DNA of 64,000 nucleotides from Paludibacteraceae bacterium (GCA_017553575.1 JAFZKQ010000015.1:1-64000); one strand, 5' to 3'; positions 45,871-54,916 are shown, numbered from the stretch's first letter. Notes: generated by a model not told the origin, from the letters alone. Program-made: numbers and translations.

Positions 45871-47325
45871 TTACATTACCTCTGCAAGCACCTCTTTATC
45901 GTCGAAATGATGCTTGACTCCTTTTATCTCCTGATAATTCTCATGGCCCTTTCCAGCCACCAAGATGACATCGTCTGGCTGCGCCAACATGCACGCCGTC
46001 TTGATTGCTTGGTAACGGTCCACCACCACCAAAACCCGACGCTTGTCAGCCACGTCAACGCCTTCCATCATATCATCGAGAATCGCCTGAGGATCTTCGC
46101 TCCGCGGATTGTCGGAAGTCAGGATCACCTGGTCGCTGCCAGCCAAAGCCTCCTTCGCCATCATCGGACGTTTACCCTTGTCACGGTCGCCACCACAACC
46201 GACCACCGTAATCAAGCGACCCTTGCCGCAACGAATCTCGTTGATCGTATTGATCACGTTCATCAAAGCATCCGGCGTATGCGCATAATCGACAATGGCA
46301 CGGTAGCCATCCTTCGACTTGACCACCTCGAAACGTCCTGATACAGAGCGTAAAGCACTCAAATGAACCAAGACCTCCTCTTCGGGCTTACCCAAGAGAA
46401 CCGCCGCACCAAAGACCGCCAACAAGTTGGAGGCATTGAAACGGCCAATAAACGGAACTACCACCTCACGACCATTCATCTCCAGGAGCATTCCGTCGAA
46501 ATTGTCTTCCAAAACCTTCGCTTTGAAATTCGCCATCGAACGAGTCGAATAGGTGTATTTGGATGCAGGTGTGTTTTGCAACATCACCATGCCGTTCTTG
46601 TCATCAATATTCGTCAAGGCAAAAGCCTCAGCCGGCAATTCGTCGAAGAAACGCTTCTTCACAGCCAGATAGTTGGCGAACGTCTTATGGTAGTCCAAAT
46701 GGTCACGCGTAATATTGGTGAAGAGTCCACCGACAAAAGAGAGACCCGCTATACGGCGTTGGTCAATCGAATGGGAACTCACCTCCATGAAAGCATACTC
46801 GCAGCCAGCCGCCACCATATCCGCCAACAAAGCGTTCAGAGAGAGCGGATCTGGAGTTGTGTGAGTGGAAGGACGAGCCTCGCCTGCCACATAGTTGCAG
46901 ACCGTCGAGAGCAAGCCGCAACGATGACCGAATCGGCCAAACAATTGATACAGAAGAGTTGCCGTCGTCGTCTTTCCGTTCGTACCCGTCACACCTACCA
47001 AACGCAAGTGAGAAGAAGGATAGTCATACCACGCAGAGGCCAAACGACCCAACGCTTCGTTCGCATCCGCCACCTGCACGAAAACCGCTTTATCATCCAC
47101 GTTTTCAGGCAATTTCTCGCAGACAACCACAGAAGCCCCCTTCTCAATAACAGAAGGGATGAAATCATGTCCATCCACCTTCGTACCGACAGTAGCGACA
47201 AACAAGTCGCCCTTCTCCACCTTTCGGGAGTCAGCACGGACACCCGACACTTCCACTTCCGTGGAGCCGATGCACTTCAGTACATCCAATGTGCGTAGTA
47301 TATCTTTTAATATCTTCATTTTCAA
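45871..47325 (-). CDS. murE: UDP-MurNAc-tripeptide synthetase, meso-DAP type
   Basis: Adds the third amino acid to the peptidoglycan peptide. The 484 residues carry the UDP-binding domain ([18 protein letters not shown], about 27-44), the ATP site GTNGKTTT at 114-121 and a C-terminal domain with DNPR at 405-408. DNPR is the known marker for meso-diaminopimelate as the added residue, so the cell wall should be DAP-type; this agrees with the OmpA domain elsewhere in the window. The Met at residue 3 is an alternative start. It sits between ftsI (12-base gap) and mraY. No murF follows in the cluster. Confidence 0.97.
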   Translation of the reverse strand: MKMKILKDILRTLDVLKCIGSTEVEVSGVRADSRKVEKGDLFVATVGTKVDGHDFIPSVIEKGASVVVCEKLPENVDDKAVFVQVADANEALGRLASAWYDYPSSHLRLVGVTGTNGKTTTATLLYQLFGRFGHRCGLLSTVCNYVAGEARPSTHTTPDPLSLNALLADMVAAGCEYAFMEVSSHSIDQRRIAGLSFVGGLFTNITRDHLDYHKTFANYLAVKKRFFDELPAEAFALTNIDDKNGMVMLQNTPASKYTYSTRSMANFKAKVLEDNFDGMLLEMNGREVVVPFIGRFNASNLLAVFGAAVLLGKPEEEVLVHLSALRSVSGRFEVVKSKDGYRAIVDYAHTPDALMNVINTINEIRCGKGRLITVVGCGGDRDKGKRPMMAKEALAGSDQVILTSDNPRSEDPQAILDDMMEGVDVADKRRVLVVVDRYQAIKTACMLAQPDDVILVAGKGHENYQEIKGVKHHFDDKEVLAEVM

Positions 47326-47337
47326 ACCAATAAAATT

Positions 47338-49476
47338 CTATTTTAATTCAATTACCACCGTCTCGTTGGATTCTATCCTATCCCCGGGATTCTTCGATTG
47401 GGCGGCCACACGGCCTTTACCCGATAGAGAGACCCGCAAGCCCTTGTTCTCCAAGAGGAAAATAGCATCCTTAGCTCCCATTCCTCGCACATCCGGCATA
47501 TAATTGCCCGAAACCTTGTGAGGTTTCAGAAGGACTTCTTTGCTTTGCACCTCCGAGAAGACCCATTGGCAAGGATGCTTCTTGTTGGCATCTTGGTCCA
47601 CGTAAGGGATCTTCAGATTGTCCATCACCAACTTCAGACTGGCCACATCACCATCCTTCGTAATCGGAATCTTGCAATTGTCCTCATCCGAAGAGAAAGG
47701 GTCCGTATGGATGAGCGGACTTTGGGCATAGACCCGCTCCGCTATAGTCTTGAAGACAGATCCCGAAATGGCACCCGCCGAAGGGTAACCCTTCTTCGGA
47801 CTCCAAACGACGACAATCATGGAGTATTTCGGATCGTCAGCTGGGAAAAAACCGCAGAACGTAAGTTGGTGCGACTTTCTAACCCCTCGCTTACCGTAAT
47901 CCACTTGGGCCGTACCCGTCTTTCCCGCAATCTTGAAATGCTCGGACTTCACATTCCTCGCCGTTCCGAACTCGACCACCCCGACCAACATATCCTTCAC
48001 CTTCGCCAAAGTCTTTTGGCTACAGATAGCATGGTTTATGACACTTGTCGAGAACTTTTTCTTCTCCACACCATCCTTGCAGATGGACTTCACGAAATAT
48101 GGTTTTATCATTCTTCCGTTGTTGGCAATCGCGTTATAGAATGTCAACATATAGATGGGCGGAATCTGCGTTTCGTAACCGAAGGACATCCACGCCAAGG
48201 AGGTACCCGACCAATTGGGTGAAGAAGTATATTTTATCTTCGGCTTTCCCGCTCCTGGGATTTCCAGATCCATCGGTTCATTGAGTTTCATTTCGTACAA
48301 ACGATCAACAAACCGGCTCGGATTATTTCCGTAATAGTTATCAATCACCTTCGCCACTCCGATATTCGAAGAGTAGGCAATTGCCTGATTCAGAGAGATG
48401 ACATGGTAACCACCCTTGTTCCAGTTATGGTCTTTTACGTTGACCCCTTTATAGTTCCAGATACCATTCTCCGTGTCCACCTTATAGGAGGTATCGACCA
48501 CACCATCTTCGAGAGCCACCATGACAGAAGCGACCTTGAACGTGGAGCCCGGCTCCGTCTCGCTACTCACCGCAAAATTTTGGCGTTCGACATATCGGCC
48601 GTCCTCCCTACGCTGCAAGTTGCTGATGGCCTTCACCTCGCCAGACTGCGTCTCCATCACCACGGCACATCCCCTATCCGCCTCAACCTCCATGAGTTTC
48701 GCAAGCAATGCCGACTCGGTGATATCCTGGATGTTGACATCAATCGTCGTCTTCACATCAAAGCCGTCCTCCGGATCAATCAAGTTGATGGAACGGAAAC
48801 GGCCCGCGATCTTCTGCTTCGTAATGACTCCGCTCTTTCCACGTAAATAGGAGTCGTACTTCATCTCCAAGCCACAGCTTCCACCCTTGTCCGATTCCGC
48901 ATAGATGTCGCCGATCGTACGGGAAGCCAAAGAACCCAACGGCTTTTTCCTCGAAACCTGCTCATAGAAAGCATAACCGCTCTTGTTAGGTCCCATCCGG
49001 AAGAAGGGAAACTGCTGCACCTCCTTCTTTTCGTTGTAGGTCAACTTCTTATTGTTCACCTTATACCAACGAGACTGAGATTTGAAGCCCTTCAAAATAT
49101 GGTTCTTCAACTCGGCAGGCGACTTGTCCGTATAGACACGGGACAAACAGATGGACAAAGAGTCGATATACTTATACAGCGTATCTTTCACCATTCCGTC
49201 TGCACGGAAATCCATATACAACGTATAGGAAGGGATGGTACTTGCCAACAACTTTCCGTCGCACGCCAATATATTTCCCCGATTCGGACTAATCTCCAAA
49301 CTGTCGCGCTTATAGGTGGAGCCTACCTGTCGCCAACGCTCGCCATCACGGGCGATAGTCATCACCGCAGAGCCCACGATACAGAACGCCATCAGAAAAG
49401 CCAATGCGTAGACGATGAAAAAGCGAACCAATATACCCTTCTTAACAGACACGACAGCGACCTCCTTACTATTCAA
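47338..49476 (-). CDS. ftsI: septal penicillin-binding protein FtsI with PASTA region
   Basis: Peptidoglycan transpeptidase of the divisome, anchored by one membrane span (about 14-36, RFFIVYALAFLMAFCIVGSA). The 712 residues have a pedestal domain (about 60-250), the transpeptidase domain with nucleophile Ser311 in GSTFK, the YSSN motif (about 370) and GKTGTAQ (about 505), and a C-terminal extension ending in a PASTA-type domain (MPDVRGMGAKDAIFLLENKG to the end). PASTA-bearing FtsI is common in this phylum. The start overlaps the ftsL end by 8 bases, consistent with coupled synthesis of the partners. Confidence 0.95.
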   Translation of the reverse strand: MNSKEVAVVSVKKGILVRFFIVYALAFLMAFCIVGSAVMTIARDGERWRQVGSTYKRDSLEISPNRGNILACDGKLLASTIPSYTLYMDFRADGMVKDTLYKYIDSLSICLSRVYTDKSPAELKNHILKGFKSQSRWYKVNNKKLTYNEKKEVQQFPFFRMGPNKSGYAFYEQVSRKKPLGSLASRTIGDIYAESDKGGSCGLEMKYDSYLRGKSGVITKQKIAGRFRSINLIDPEDGFDVKTTIDVNIQDITESALLAKLMEVEADRGCAVVMETQSGEVKAISNLQRREDGRYVERQNFAVSSETEPGSTFKVASVMVALEDGVVDTSYKVDTENGIWNYKGVNVKDHNWNKGGYHVISLNQAIAYSSNIGVAKVIDNYYGNNPSRFVDRLYEMKLNEPMDLEIPGAGKPKIKYTSSPNWSGTSLAWMSFGYETQIPPIYMLTFYNAIANNGRMIKPYFVKSICKDGVEKKKFSTSVINHAICSQKTLAKVKDMLVGVVEFGTARNVKSEHFKIAGKTGTAQVDYGKRGVRKSHQLTFCGFFPADDPKYSMIVVVWSPKKGYPSAGAISGSVFKTIAERVYAQSPLIHTDPFSSDEDNCKIPITKDGDVASLKLVMDNLKIPYVDQDANKKHPCQWVFSEVQSKEVLLKPHKVSGNYMPDVRGMGAKDAIFLLENKGLRVSLSGKGRVAAQSKNPGDRIESNETVVIELK

Positions 49477-49831
49477 TTCGGAACGGAGGCGTAGTCGACT
49501 CGGTCAAATCCACGCCATGGTTCTTTATTATCTTCTTGACCTGCGACTGGCGGCTTATCAACATCAAATCGGAAGTACGCGTCAACGCATCCAACTTCAC
49601 GTCAAGCAACTCCTTCTGCAAGCGGTCAATCTCCATTATCTTCTGTTGGCACACATAGCGGTTGCCCACATAGCAAAAAAGCATCGCCAAAATCATCAAG
49701 AAAAGCCACCCCTGACGCAAGAAGAACTCTTTCTTGAAAAAGTTGCCAGCAATGACGTTTCTTGCGGAACTCCCCGTCAAATCGGAGAACTCCTTCACGT
49801 TTCCCAATGCTTTTTTAGTCCAACCGAACAT
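49469..49831 (-). CDS. ftsL: FtsL-like cell division protein
   Basis: Small bitopic divisome protein of 120 residues. It has a cytoplasmic tail of about 38 residues, one membrane span (WLFLMILAMLFCYVGNRYV, about 42-60) and a periplasmic coiled-coil stretch with heptad-like leucines (IMEIDRLQKELLDVKLDALT, about 66-85). Sequence alone is weak evidence; the size, topology and position between rsmH and ftsI make FtsL the clear call. The tail is longer than in E. coli FtsL, as in other Bacteroidota. Confidence 0.88.
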   Translation of the reverse strand: MFGWTKKALGNVKEFSDLTGSSARNVIAGNFFKKEFFLRQGWLFLMILAMLFCYVGNRYVCQQKIMEIDRLQKELLDVKLDALTRTSDLMLISRQSQVKKIIKNHGVDLTESTTPPFRIE

Positions 49832-49839
49832 ACACTCTC

Positions 49840-50757
49840 CTATTTAATAAGTTCCGCCGCGCGCAACTTGGCACTTCTCGACCTCGGATTACGAGCAATC
49901 TCTTCATCGTCGGGCACAATCACCTTATTGTTTACCAAGCGGAACGGAGTCAATCTATTACCAAAAAAATCCTGCTCTACACGACCCTCGAAATTACCGG
50001 CACGGAAGAAATTCTTCACCAGACGGTCTTCCAAGGAGTGGTAGGTCAAAATAACGATGCGGCCTCCCGGTTTCAGGACAGCCTGAGCTTGCGTCAAAAA
50101 GCGTTTCAACACATCCATCTCGTGATTCACCTCGATACGAATGGCTTGAAATACTTTTGCCATATCCTTCTTCTGCTTATCCTTGGAGAAGAAAGGATCC
50201 AAGACGGCCAACAGATCCGAGATACGCTCGATCCTTTTTGAGGAACGGGCCTTTACGATGGCAGCCGCCAGCTTGCGAGCATTGGAGAGTTCACCATAGA
50301 GATAAAACACGTCGGACAACTGTTCTTCAGAATAGTTCTCAATCAGATCAGCCGCCGTGATGGAGGCCTTTTGATTCATCCTCATATCCAATTTACCGTC
50401 GAAACGGAAGGAGAATCCCCTCTCTGGGTCATCGAAATGGTGGAAAGAGACGCCCAAATCGGCCAAGATTCCATCCACCTGCTCCACACCATAATATTTC
50501 AAGAAATTGGAAAGATAGCAGAAGTTGCCACGGACAAAGGTGAAGCGACTGTCGTCCAATGCATTTTGCAACGCATCCTCATCTTGGTCAAAGCCCAAGA
50601 GACGACCCTTCTTCCCCAAGCGTCTCATAATCTCACGCGAATGACCTCCACCGCCAAACGTCACATCCACATAAACGCCATCCGGCTTAATGTCCAAGGC
50701 ATCCATGCAGGGCTGTAAAAGGGCAGGAACGTGATATACAACTTTCTCTTCTTCCAT
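49840..50757 (-). CDS. rsmH: 16S rRNA (cytosine-1402-N4)-methyltransferase
   Basis: Methylates C1402 in the decoding centre of 16S rRNA with S-adenosylmethionine. The 305 residues start with YHVPALLQPCMDALDIKPDG and contain the SAM-binding VDVTFGGGGHSREIMRRLG (about 30-48), the family block ILADLGVSFHHFDDPERGFS (about 98-117) and the C-terminal RIVILTYHSLEDRLVKNFF (about 250-268). A helical insert lies between. Encoded in second place in the dcw cluster, 5 bases after mraZ and 8 before ftsL. Confidence 0.97.
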   Translation of the reverse strand: MEEEKVVYHVPALLQPCMDALDIKPDGVYVDVTFGGGGHSREIMRRLGKKGRLLGFDQDEDALQNALDDSRFTFVRGNFCYLSNFLKYYGVEQVDGILADLGVSFHHFDDPERGFSFRFDGKLDMRMNQKASITAADLIENYSEEQLSDVFYLYGELSNARKLAAAIVKARSSKRIERISDLLAVLDPFFSKDKQKKDMAKVFQAIRIEVNHEMDVLKRFLTQAQAVLKPGGRIVILTYHSLEDRLVKNFFRAGNFEGRVEQDFFGNRLTPFRLVNNKVIVPDDEEIARNPRSRSAKLRAAELIK

Positions 50758-50762
50758 ATTAA

Positions 50763-51224
50763 TTATAATGCAGGACCTTTATTCCCCATTTTACTTTGCA
50801 TGGCAGCGGAGAAGTCCTCCACTCCATATAGACTCGCTTCAAAATTATCTTTGTTCCAGATCTCGAAGTAATTGCCGATTCCGACAAACAAAGCATCCGT
50901 CTCCACCCCGATCAGATCCAAATATCTTTTCGCGATCAAGACACGGCCACTGCTGTCCAACTCGATGGGCTCCACGCTTGCTGTGAACTGACGATAGAGC
51001 GCCAAATCCTTCTGATCCCACAAATTCAAATTGGCAGTAAACTCGGCATCCATCTTCTCCCAAATCGACTCGGGATAAAGTTTCACGCACTTGTTGATAG
51101 GGTCCACTTTCATAATGAGGGATGCTTCGCCAGACTTCTCCAGCGACTTCCGGTAGAGTGCAGGAACGAACAAGCGTCCTTTGCTATCTGCCTTAGCTTC
51201 AATATTTCCCAAAAACTTAAGCAT
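50763..51224 (-). CDS. mraZ: transcriptional regulator MraZ
   Basis: DNA-binding AbrB-like ring protein that controls its own dcw operon in the bacteria where it was studied. The Met at 51224 (MLKFLGNIEAKADSKGRLFV) gives 153 residues. The longer frame from 51254 is excluded because its start codon lies inside the -7 promoter element, so it would not be on the transcript. Two SpoVT/AbrB-like halves are visible: KADSKGRLFVPALYRK (about 11-26) and ELDSSGRVLIAKRYLD (about 88-103), each with the GR turn used for DNA contact. The tail after about 143 is charged and probably loose. First gene of the cluster. Confidence 0.94.
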   Translation of the reverse strand: MLKFLGNIEAKADSKGRLFVPALYRKSLEKSGEASLIMKVDPINKCVKLYPESIWEKMDAEFTANLNLWDQKDLALYRQFTASVEPIELDSSGRVLIAKRYLDLIGVETDALFVGIGNYFEIWNKDNFEASLYGVEDFSAAMQSKMGNKGPAL

Positions 51225-51251
51225 ACCCATTTCATGCCAATATTCAAATGT

Positions 51252-51293
51252 CAAAGATAGCGATTAATTTATTCCCCCACTATCCCCCACTAT
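51252..51293 (-). promoter_or_regulatory. dcw promoter with overlapping MraZ boxes
   Basis: Read on the minus strand, two adjacent copies of ATAGTGGGGG (51284-51293 and 51274-51283) give TGGGG-N5-TGGGG, matching the TGGGN repeats with 5-base spacing known for E. coli MraZ, which has three. They lie upstream of TATCTTTG (51252-51259, exact -7 element) and cover the place where the -33 element should be. This predicts repression or tuning of the operon by its first product. The leader to the MraZ ATG would be about 20 nt. Confidence 0.75.
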
Positions 51294-51299
51294 CATTTT

Positions 51300-51671
51300 T
51301 TTTCACAGCACTTCAACTTATTATTAACAAGTTATTAACAAAAACCATTCCATTCCGCTCTCCATCGGCATTCTTTAACTGCATAGAAATCTTACATTTA
51401 AGGAATTTTTCCCTAAAAATGGGGCAAAGTGGAGCAAAGAATCAGGCAAAATGAGGATTTGAGGCTTCCCAAGCTACCCATTCAGGGCGTTTTTTTCATG
51501 GATGAAAGAGAAAACAAGCCTCGATTCCAGAGCAAACCGAAGGGGAAAAGTTCCTCACAAAAGAGAGAAGAGCAGACAAAAGTCGTCCAATCGGTCCTCC
51601 CTAAAATCAAGAAAGAGAGAGCCATCACCATTTTATCGCAAGAAAAAGTAACTTGATTGACAAAAAAGATA
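51300..51671. other. intergenic stretch between divergent dcw and lipid genes
   Basis: About 370 bases. A Lys/Arg-rich open frame (51499-51656 in its plausible core) has no family resemblance and no upstream promoter element, and I do not call it a gene. No RNA gene or repeat was seen. Confidence 0.4.
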
Positions 51672-51679
51672 TAAATTTG
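51672..51679 (+). promoter_or_regulatory. promoter of the glycine-lipid gene pair, -7 element
   Basis: TAAATTTG, exact TAnnTTTG match, 34 bases before the acyltransferase ATG at 51714. Confidence 0.55.
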
Positions 51680-51713
51680 AACTCTTATTTGATTATAGGA
51701 AACTAAATCATAA

Positions 51714-52544
51714 ATGTCGCACAAGATGACGAACACCGACAAGAAGAAGGTTGACATAGACGCGATCCTCGAGAATAAAGCACCCGGGTTGAAGAAGCGG
51801 TTACCCAACTTCATCGTCTCCTACTTGAAGAAGACGATCCACCAAGACGACCTGAATGAGATTTTCAGCGCAGACAAGGATAAGATGGGGAATGAATTCA
51901 CGGGGTCGAACATGATCCGATTCAATTGGAAATTGAACATCGAAGGGGAAGAGAACCTTCCCAAAGACGGACGTGTCATATTCGCATCCAACCATCCCTT
52001 GGGAGGTGCAGACGGCGTTGTCCTGCTAGACTTTCTGAGCCGGAGATACCAAGAGGTGAAAGCCCCCGTCAACGATCTCCTCATGCATGTCGAGAACATG
52101 CAGAATTTCTTCATCCCCATCAACAAATTCGGTGGACAGGCCAAAGAGACGACCGTAGAGATCAACAAGACCTACGAATCGGATGCCACCATCCTCTACT
52201 TCCCAGCAGGAATGGTCTCCCGTCGTCAACCCAATGGGGAAATCAAGGATTTGGAATGGAAAAAGACCTTCATCGTCAAATCCGTCCAATACCAACGGGA
52301 CATCGTTCCCCTCCACTTCATCGGACACAACTCCAAGTTTTTCTATAACCTCGCCTACTATCGCACCAAATTGGGCATCAAGGCAAATATAGAAATGCTC
52401 TACTTGGTCGACGAGCTATTCAAAAACAAGAATGCCGTCTTCACAGCCAAGATAGGGAAGCCAATTCCTTGGCAAACATTCACAAAAGAGAAGACGCCTC
52501 TACAATGGGCGGCTCAAATCAAAGAAATCGTTTACAACTTATAA
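51714..52544 (+). CDS. PlsC-like O-acyltransferase, probable glycine-lipid synthesis (GlsA-like)
   Basis: The 276-residue protein has the acyltransferase fold of lysophosphatidate acyltransferases. IFASNHPLGGADGVVLLDFL (about 83-102) is a variant of the HX4D block with His89, and LYFPAGMVSRRQPNGEI (about 160-176) stands where the FPEG block is expected, with Ala in place of Glu. The next gene, 13 bases on, is an OlsB-type GNAT. In Bacteroides thetaiotaomicron such a pair (GlsA and GlsB) makes glycine lipids: the GNAT N-acylates glycine and the PlsC-like enzyme adds the second acyl chain. By analogy this protein is the O-acyltransferase at the inner membrane. A direct role in phosphatidic acid synthesis is less likely, given the altered motifs. 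Confidence 0.82.
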   Translation: MSHKMTNTDKKKVDIDAILENKAPGLKKRLPNFIVSYLKKTIHQDDLNEIFSADKDKMGNEFTGSNMIRFNWKLNIEGEENLPKDGRVIFASNHPLGGADGVVLLDFLSRRYQEVKAPVNDLLMHVENMQNFFIPINKFGGQAKETTVEINKTYESDATILYFPAGMVSRRQPNGEIKDLEWKKTFIVKSVQYQRDIVPLHFIGHNSKFFYNLAYYRTKLGIKANIEMLYLVDELFKNKNAVFTAKIGKPIPWQTFTKEKTPLQWAAQIKEIVYNL

Positions 52545-52557
52545 CGGATAAGGACAA

Positions 52558-53532
52558 ATGGAGAACATTATAAATCCAATCGACGAAAGATTGCTTGAGT
52601 CTGAATTGACACCTGAACGCCTTCTCAGGAAGACGAACAAGGGCAACAACGAGATTTATGTGGTCAACCACCACAACGCACCCAACGTAATCAGAGAGAT
52701 TGGCCGATTGAGAGAGATCTCTTTCCGAAACTCGGGAGGTGGCTCCGGCTTGGCTTGCGACATCGACATTTATGACACGATGGACGTTCCCTACGAACAA
52801 CTTATCGTTTGGAATCCTGAAGAGAAGGAGATTATCGGCGGCTACCGCTACATCCACGGCTCCAACGTCACCTTCGACAACAACGGGAAACCCATGCTCA
52901 CCTCTTCCCACTTGTTCGACTATTCCGAAAAGTTCATCAAGGAATACCTCCCTTATACGATTGAATTGGGTCGGTCGTTCGTCCGCCCTGAATATCAATC
53001 CACCAAGATGGGAGCCAAGAGCCTCTTTGCCCTAGACAACATCTGGGACGGACTCGGTGCCCTAATGGTCACCATCCCTGCCACCAACTACTTCTTCGGC
53101 AAGGCCACCATGTACCCGACCTTCGGCGTCGAGGCAAGAAACATGATCCTCTATTTCATGAAGAAATATTTCCCTGACCGGGATCACCTCGTCTATCCTT
53201 ACAAGCCAATGCCTGTAAACTACGACGAGAAAGAGATGGAAACGCTCTTCTGCGGAAGCACCTACAAAGAGGACTACGCTACGTTGAAAGAGCAGGTCCG
53301 CAAATTCGGAAGGAACATTCCGCCTCTAATCAACGCCTACATGTCCCTCTCCCCTTCCATGAAGACCTTCGGCACTTGCATCAACGACGAATTCGGTGAT
53401 GTGGAAGAGACTGGCCTCATGATCACCATCCAAGAGATTTTCGAGGAGAAACGCATCCGCCACGTACAAAGCTATTTGGAAGAGTGCGTCACCAAAGGGA
53501 AAGACGAAACGGGATACGGCAAGATCTGCTAA
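52558..53532 (+). CDS. OlsB-type GNAT N-acyltransferase, probable glycine N-acyltransferase (GlsB-like)
   Basis: The 324 residues match the 'hemolysin-like' GNAT proteins related to OlsB: NVIREIGRLREISFRNSGGG (about 43-62), then CDIDIYDTMDVPYEQLIVWN, IIGGYRYIHGSN (about 93-104), and ELGRSFVRPEYQ (about 138-149) with the acyl-carrier binding segment, followed by KSLFALDNIWDGLGAL. In the Bacteroides pathway this enzyme attaches a 3-hydroxy fatty acid to the amino group of glycine to give commendamide-like N-acyl glycine. It is the second gene of the pair and is followed by a terminator. Ornithine instead of glycine as acceptor cannot be ruled out from sequence. Confidence 0.82.
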   Translation: MENIINPIDERLLESELTPERLLRKTNKGNNEIYVVNHHNAPNVIREIGRLREISFRNSGGGSGLACDIDIYDTMDVPYEQLIVWNPEEKEIIGGYRYIHGSNVTFDNNGKPMLTSSHLFDYSEKFIKEYLPYTIELGRSFVRPEYQSTKMGAKSLFALDNIWDGLGALMVTIPATNYFFGKATMYPTFGVEARNMILYFMKKYFPDRDHLVYPYKPMPVNYDEKEMETLFCGSTYKEDYATLKEQVRKFGRNIPPLINAYMSLSPSMKTFGTCINDEFGDVEETGLMITIQEIFEEKRIRHVQSYLEECVTKGKDETGYGKIC

Positions 53533-53556
53533 CCATTCAAAATCAGATAGAAACAG

Positions 53557-53593
53557 GAGGGAAATTTCGGACAGAAGTTTCCCTCTTTTTTTC
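53557..53593 (+). terminator. terminator after the glycine-lipid genes
   Basis: Arms at 53557-53568 (GAGGGAAATTTC) and 53574-53585 with one G-U pair, 5-nt loop, then eight T. Confidence 0.92.
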
Positions 53594-53675
53594 TTAAAAA
53601 ATCCAAGAAACACGAACAATGGGGATTTTTTTCGTATCATTGCATGACAATTACCAATAACCAAAAATTCACAAA

Positions 53676-54296
53676 ATGAAACAGCTAATTCTGTTTGGTG
53701 CTACGCTAGCACTATTCCTATTCGGAGGATGCTCTTCCGAGGAGAAACAAACCACCAGCAACTCACCCTCTTTCGATGAGGTCTTCTTGTCACGCAGAAG
53801 CATACGCAACTATGACGCTTCAAAGAAGATTTCAGAGGCGGAAGTACGCGAACTACTCAAAGCCACCCAAGAGGCTCCATCGTGGGCAAACCAACAACCG
53901 ACAAAGTACTACGTTGCCATCAGCCCCGAAAAGTTGACGGCCGTTCAAGATATGGTCGGAGCGAACAAAGAGAGAATCGCCAATGCACCAGTCCTTATCG
54001 TTTCCACGTTTGAACGCGGGAAATCCGGTTTCTTCCAAGGCAACCAAACCAACGAGATTGGCGACGGATGGGGAGCCTACGACAACGGACTCAGCAACTG
54101 CTACTTGATCTTGAAAGCACGCGCCATGGGCTTTGACACACTCATCATGGGAATGCGCGATTCTGACAAGCTCCGCCAACTATTCGGCATACCAGAGAAC
54201 GAGACCGTCATGGCTGTCATCGCTTTGGGATACAGGGCATCAGAGCCCAACTATCCGAGCAAAAGAGATTTGGATGAAATCGTAACGTTCTTCTAA
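53676..54296 (+). CDS. lipoprotein nitroreductase
   Basis: FMN-dependent oxidoreductase of the nitroreductase family, 206 residues. The N-terminus is a lipoprotein signal (MKQLILFGATLALFLFGGCS) with Cys19, so the enzyme should sit on the periplasmic side of a membrane, unlike the usual cytoplasmic members. The catalytic domain starts at FDEVFLSRRSIRNYDASKKI (about 31-50), with the FMN-binding Arg pair and ATQEAPSWANQQP (about 68-80), and ends in LGMP-like VIALGYRASEPNYPSKR. The physiological substrate is unknown. A near-consensus -7 element (TATCATTG, 53635-53642) precedes it. The next gene encodes another exported flavoprotein 47 bases on. Confidence 0.88.
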   Translation: MKQLILFGATLALFLFGGCSSEEKQTTSNSPSFDEVFLSRRSIRNYDASKKISEAEVRELLKATQEAPSWANQQPTKYYVAISPEKLTAVQDMVGANKERIANAPVLIVSTFERGKSGFFQGNQTNEIGDGWGAYDNGLSNCYLILKARAMGFDTLIMGMRDSDKLRQLFGIPENETVMAVIALGYRASEPNYPSKRDLDEIVTFF

Positions 54297-54343
54297 GTTT
54301 TCGCGAAAAGCGAACAGACAAGTCATCAAACAAGACCAACCAA

Positions 54344-54916
54344 TTGAAAAACAAAATGATAAAAAGAATTTTATTGTTCATCTCCGTGCTTTTCGCAACC
54401 ACAATTTGTGCGAATTCACAGAACAAGAACCTAAAATCTAATCAAATGGGCAAAAAGACTTTAGTAGCTTACTTCTCGGCTTCGGGCGTAACGGAGAAGG
54501 TTGCCAAAGATTTGGCGGAAGTGGCCAGTGCGGACCTTCACGAAATCAAACCTGCCCAACGCTACACCGATGCCGACTTGGATTGGCACGACAAGAATTC
54601 ACGTTCGTCAGTGGAGATGGCCGACAAGAAATCCCGTCCTGCCATCACAGACAAACTATCGAACATGGCAGACTACCAGACAGTTTATGTGGGCTTCCCC
54701 ATCTGGTGGTACACCTGCCCGACCATCATCAACACCTTCCTGGAGAGCTATGACTTCTCGGGCAAAACCGTCATTCCTTTTGCCACATCGGGCGGCAGCA
54801 CCATCGACAAGGCTTACCATGATTTGAAAGCGACCTATCCAAAAATCAACTTCAAATCAGCCAAACTGCTCAACCGTGCGACAAAGAAAGATTTAGAGGC
54901 GTTCTGCGGGAAATAG
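54344..54916 (+). CDS. flavodoxin with apparent signal peptide
   Basis: The 190-residue protein contains a flavodoxin-like FMN domain: the phosphate-binding loop TLVAYFSASGVTEKVAKDLA (about 39-58, core SASGVT), GFPIWWYTCPTIINTFLE (about 119-136) and PFATSGGSTIDKA (about 149-161). Such 'flavodoxin_4' proteins reduce or carry electrons and are mostly cytoplasmic. Here a hydrophobic leader precedes the domain (MIKRILLFISVLFATTICANS), which suggests export. A start at the Met of MGKKTLVAYF (54446) would give a cytoplasmic form of about 156 residues; both are possible. The exported reading fits the lipoprotein nitroreductase upstream. Confidence 0.82.
   Translation: MKNKMIKRILLFISVLFATTICANSQNKNLKSNQMGKKTLVAYFSASGVTEKVAKDLAEVASADLHEIKPAQRYTDADLDWHDKNSRSSVEMADKKSRPAITDKLSNMADYQTVYVGFPIWWYTCPTIINTFLESYDFSGKTVIPFATSGGSTIDKAYHDLKATYPKINFKSAKLLNRATKKDLEAFCGK

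Noticed and set aside
46363-47298. 311-codon open frame antisense to murE
   Set aside because: Shadow of murE with skewed composition (His, Arg, Thr) and no family resemblance.
51429-51656. 75-codon Lys/Arg-rich open frame between mraZ and the lipid genes
   Set aside because: No promoter element in front of it, no hydrophobic or structured segment, and simple composition. I cannot exclude a small basic protein but do not support it.
54300-54314. Hairpin TTCGC-GAAAA-GCGAA after the nitroreductase gene as a terminator
   Set aside because: Only a 5-bp stem and no following T-run, so it is unlikely to separate the nitroreductase and flavodoxin genes.
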